Assembly (NCBI GenBank): GCA_946481445.1
Contig: CAMLOA010000071.1
Span: forward strand, 1-7,847
Source: an uncultured Devosia sp.
Lineage (GTDB): Bacteria > Pseudomonadota > Alphaproteobacteria > Rhizobiales > Devosiaceae
Direction: 5' to 3'
DNA length: 7,847 nt
The position numbers and the translations under genes were made by a program. Below the pieces are notes generated by a model. The model worked only from the letters and a program-made list of their open reading frames with translations, was not told where the DNA came from and did not search any database. Shown one piece after another: positions 5,608 through 7,847 of this stretch. Within the stretch, counting starts at the first letter, position 1. Each line of letters opens with the position of its first letter.

Positions 5608-7260
5608 CTATGCCAGCCGGCCATGCCGCATTTCGAGCACACGATCCATTGTCCCATCCGGGATCGCGGCATGCGTGACCACGATCACGCTGCGGCCCCG
5701 CGCACCAGCGTGCAATGCATGGAAGAAGGCTTCCTCGGCCGCGCGGTCGAGGCCGGTTGTCGGCTCATCGAGCAGCAGGATGCCGGCGGGGCTGAGCAGG
5801 GTGCGGGCGAGGCACAGGCGGCGCGCCTGGCCGGCCGACAGCGTGCGGCCGCCTTCGCCGACCAGGGCGTCGAGCCCGAGCCGGTGGCCGCGAACGAAAT
5901 CACCGAGCCCCGCCTGGTCGAGCGCAGCCCATAGCTGCGCATCGCCCGCACCCTGTCGGGCGACCAGCAGGTTGGCGCGAATCGTGTCGTGGAACAGCGG
6001 GCTGTCCTGACTCAACAGGGCGATCCGACGATGCAGGTCGGACAGCCTGAGCCGGGCTATGGATGTGCCACCCAGTGTGATCTGGCCGGTCACCGGCTCG
6101 TCGAGGCGCAGGATCAGCGAGAGCAGCGTGGACTTGCCGCCGCCACTGGCGCCGGTAATGGCGACATGCTCGCCAGGGGCGACCTCGAGATCGAGGTTGT
6201 CGAGCACCGGCGCACCGCCTGGATAGTGGAAGCCGACCCCCGCCAGGCGCAGCGCGTGATCGGCCGGCATCGCGTCCGGCGATACCGGGTCGGCCACCAG
6301 AATGGGCGACTGCCCGATCGCCAGGAGCCGTTCGGCGGCCGCGACGGCGGTGGTCAGCTTGCCGACGCTGCGCACGATGACATTGGTGGCTTCGAAACTG
6401 GCGGCGATGGCGAGCAGCAATCCGGCAAGCACGGGGCCGCCGATCTGTCCGGCGGCATGGGCGTCGAGACCGACCCAGAGGCTGCCCACCAGGGCGATTG
6501 CAGAAAGGGCCTGGACCAGAAATCCGGCAAGGGCGGTGAGCGTGGCGAGGCTGCCGCGGGCCCTGGCCAGCCGCGCAACGGTCTGTGTGAAATGGGCTTG
6601 CGCTGTCCCCAACACCCCCATCGCCACCAGGTCCGCATGGCCGTCGAGGCCGTCAAGCACGGCAGCGCGGGCGTCGGCGGCGGAGGTTACCGCGGCAGTG
6701 CCTGACCCCCGGCTGAGGAAGGCGAGCCCGGCGGGCACCACAAGCACCGACCCAAGCAGGCTTATCGCGTAGACCAGGGCCGCTCCGGGCAGCAGCATAG
6801 CAAGCAGGATGGTCAACGCCGTGCCGATGACGAGGGCAGCCAGGATCGGGCCTACAGCGACAAGAAACGCCGTGTCGAGCGCGTCGACATCGGCCGTGAG
6901 CCGGCTGACCAGGTCGCCGTGGCGGAGGCTGCGATCCCGCAGTGGCAGGCGCGGGAACAACCGTGCGAAGAGCCAGGCGCGAATATCTGCCAGGAGCCGC
7001 AAGGTGGCATCGTGACCGGCAAGCCGCTCGCCATAGCGAGAGAGGATGCGAATGAACGAGAAGCCACGAACCAGCGCCGACGGCACGAAAAGGTTGAAGG
7101 CCAGACCGGCGGTGGTGAGGGCCGACGCCGTGATGAACCAGCCCGATGTGCCCAACAGGGCAACGCCAGCCGCCAGCGTGACCAGCGACAGCGACAGTGC
7201 CAGCAAGAGGCCGTTGCGGCGGGCCAGGAACAGGGTCCGGAAGGCGAGGAGGGCCTTCAT
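5608..7260 (-). CDS. cydC: CydC, subunit of the CydDC heterodimeric ABC exporter for cytochrome bd assembly
   Basis: Fused membrane-plus-ATPase half-transporter, 550 aa. In E. coli CydDC exports glutathione and cysteine (and has been linked to heme) and is needed to mature cytochrome bd quinol oxidase and periplasmic c-type cytochromes. The N-terminal exporter domain (about 15-310, six predicted helices) has CydC landmarks LLGTSGWFITASAL (35-48), PSALVRG (60-66) and RYGERLAGHDATLRLL (75-90). The ATPase domain has Walker A GASGGGKST (370-378), Q-loop Gln418, signature LSAGQ (474-478), Walker B LLLDEP (495-500) and switch His530. The signature has Ala where LSGGQ is usual. The ATG at 7260 overlaps the TGA of cydD (ATGA), and AGAGGA lies 7 nt upstream (complement of 7268-7273), so translation is probably coupled. 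No cydA or cydB follows: the next gene, the fnr-like one, is on the opposite strand with its stop 19 bp away. Confidence 0.95.
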   Translation of the reverse strand: MKALLAFRTLFLARRNGLLLALSLSLVTLAAGVALLGTSGWFITASALTTAGLAFNLFVPSALVRGFSFIRILSRYGERLAGHDATLRLLADIRAWLFARLFPRLPLRDRSLRHGDLVSRLTADVDALDTAFLVAVGPILAALVIGTALTILLAMLLPGAALVYAISLLGSVLVVPAGLAFLSRGSGTAAVTSAADARAAVLDGLDGHADLVAMGVLGTAQAHFTQTVARLARARGSLATLTALAGFLVQALSAIALVGSLWVGLDAHAAGQIGGPVLAGLLLAIAASFEATNVIVRSVGKLTTAVAAAERLLAIGQSPILVADPVSPDAMPADHALRLAGVGFHYPGGAPVLDNLDLEVAPGEHVAITGASGGGKSTLLSLILRLDEPVTGQITLGGTSIARLRLSDLHRRIALLSQDSPLFHDTIRANLLVARQGAGDAQLWAALDQAGLGDFVRGHRLGLDALVGEGGRTLSAGQARRLCLARTLLSPAGILLLDEPTTGLDRAAEEAFFHALHAGARGRSVIVVTHAAIPDGTMDRVLEMRHGRLA

Positions 7261-7847
7261 GCGACAGTCCTCTCGCGTCGGGGCAGGGGCATGGGCAACA
7301 GGCGCTCACCGGCCAGCCGCCAGGCCTTGTCCATGCGCGCGGCGACCGCAACGGAATGGGTCACCACGATCAGCGTGCGGCCGCGTGCGAAGCGCAGGAG
7401 CTCGTCAAGCACGGCCTGTTCGAGCTCCGGGTCGAGGTGAGCGGTGGGTTCATCGAGCAGGATGAGACCAGGGTCGCGCAGATAGACGCGCGCCAGGGCA
7501 ATGCGCTGGGCCTGCCCGCCGGAGAGACCGAGGCCCCCCTCGCCCAGCGGGGTCTCGAGACCCTCGGGCAGGGCATCGGCAAAGGGCGCCGCATGGGCGA
7601 GCTCGGCGGCCCGGCGAATGGCGGTGGCGCAGGCGCCGGGGCGGGCCATCGCGATATTGCCGGCCATCGTCGCGGCAAAGATGCGCGGCTTCTGGCCAAG
7701 CAGGGTGACACGGCTGCGCAGGTCCGGATCGGGCCAGGAGGCGAGGGGCCGGCCATCCAGAACGATCGTGCCGGCATGCTCCCGCAACCCGGCAATGGCC
7801 TCGAGCAGGGTCGATTTGCCGATGCCGCTTTCGCCCAGAATGGCGAC
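7257..7847 (-). CDS. cydD: CydD, ATPase end only (5' part beyond window edge)
   Basis: The last 196 codons of the partner of CydC, an ABC exporter half-transporter; the membrane domain lies outside the window. Reading from the edge, the fragment opens directly in the Walker A region (VAILGESGIGKST, visible residues 1-13), followed by the Q-loop (Gln52), the canonical signature LSGGQ (108-112), Walker B ILLDEP (129-134), the D-loop region and switch His164. The tail is short and arginine/proline-rich (MPLPRRERTVA). The identification as CydD rather than another exporter rests on its position immediately before cydC with an ATGA overlap, the usual cydDC arrangement, and on the separate, divergent ATPase sequence. 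The frame is open through base 7847, so no start codon in the window should be taken as real. Confidence 0.92.
   Translation of the reverse strand, partial: VAILGESGIGKSTLLEAIAGLREHAGTIVLDGRPLASWPDPDLRSRVTLLGQKPRIFAATMAGNIAMARPGACATAIRRAAELAHAAPFADALPEGLETPLGEGGLGLSGGQAQRIALARVYLRDPGLILLDEPTAHLDPELEQAVLDELLRFARGRTLIVVTHSVAVAARMDKAWRLAGERLLPMPLPRRERTVA

Noticed and set aside
4695..5672. Open frame of 325 codons on the - strand, opposite the fnr-like gene
   Set aside because: It is antisense to a well-supported Crp/Fnr gene and runs through the copA promoter/operator region; the translation shows no family features.
1..7847. CRISPR arrays, IS elements, tRNA/rRNA genes, long direct repeats, phage or toxin-antitoxin genes
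   Set aside because: None seen when reading the window. All longer stretches are accounted for by the eight genes, and the largest non-coding gap is the copA/fnr-like divergent region of 166 bp.

Overview
The window is GC-rich, tightly packed bacterial DNA. Intergenic gaps are short, and ATGA start/stop overlaps occur in two operons. The family mix is an RbsC/RbsB-type sugar ABC transporter, a copper ATPase followed by its own MerR regulator (the actP-hmrR arrangement known from rhizobia), an FnrN-like oxygen regulator and CydDC. This suggests an alphaproteobacterium, probably Hyphomicrobiales (Rhizobium/Devosia-like). That placement is inferred from gene content and style; no rRNA or other phylogenetic marker is present.

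Layout: (1) 2-1820, + strand: the 3' end of a CUT2-type sugar import operon, with a permease lacking its N-terminus, then a periplasmic binding protein, closed by a strong intrinsic terminator. (2) 4754-1837, - strand: a complete copper-efflux operon, copA - cueR - copZ, driven by a CueR-type promoter with a 19-bp spacer and a perfect dyad operator. (3) 4869-5588, + strand: an Fnr/FnrN-type Crp-family regulator with four cysteines placed to hold a [4Fe-4S] cluster, divergent from copA. (4) 7847-5608, - strand: cydD (C-terminal part only, cut by the window edge) and complete cydC, encoding the ABC exporter needed to assemble cytochrome bd oxidase. cydC converges on the fnr gene with only 19 bp between the stop codons.

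How the genes work together: the copper unit should be self-contained. Cu(I) activates CueR at the copA promoter, CopA pumps Cu(I) to the periplasm, CopZ shuttles Cu(I) in the cytosol, and CueR raises its own level because it lies inside the operon it activates. The Fnr-like protein would sense low oxygen, and cydDC belongs to the high-affinity bd oxidase branch that such regulators often control, so a functional link there is plausible but is not shown by any visible Fnr box. The sugar transporter appears unrelated to the rest and is insulated by its terminator.

I found no previously undescribed multi-gene system. The window is best read as four ordinary modules. The points worth a second look are the copA promoter (which fixes the translation start), the unusual ligand-pocket residues of the binding protein, and the adjacency of copper export, oxygen sensing and bd-oxidase assembly.
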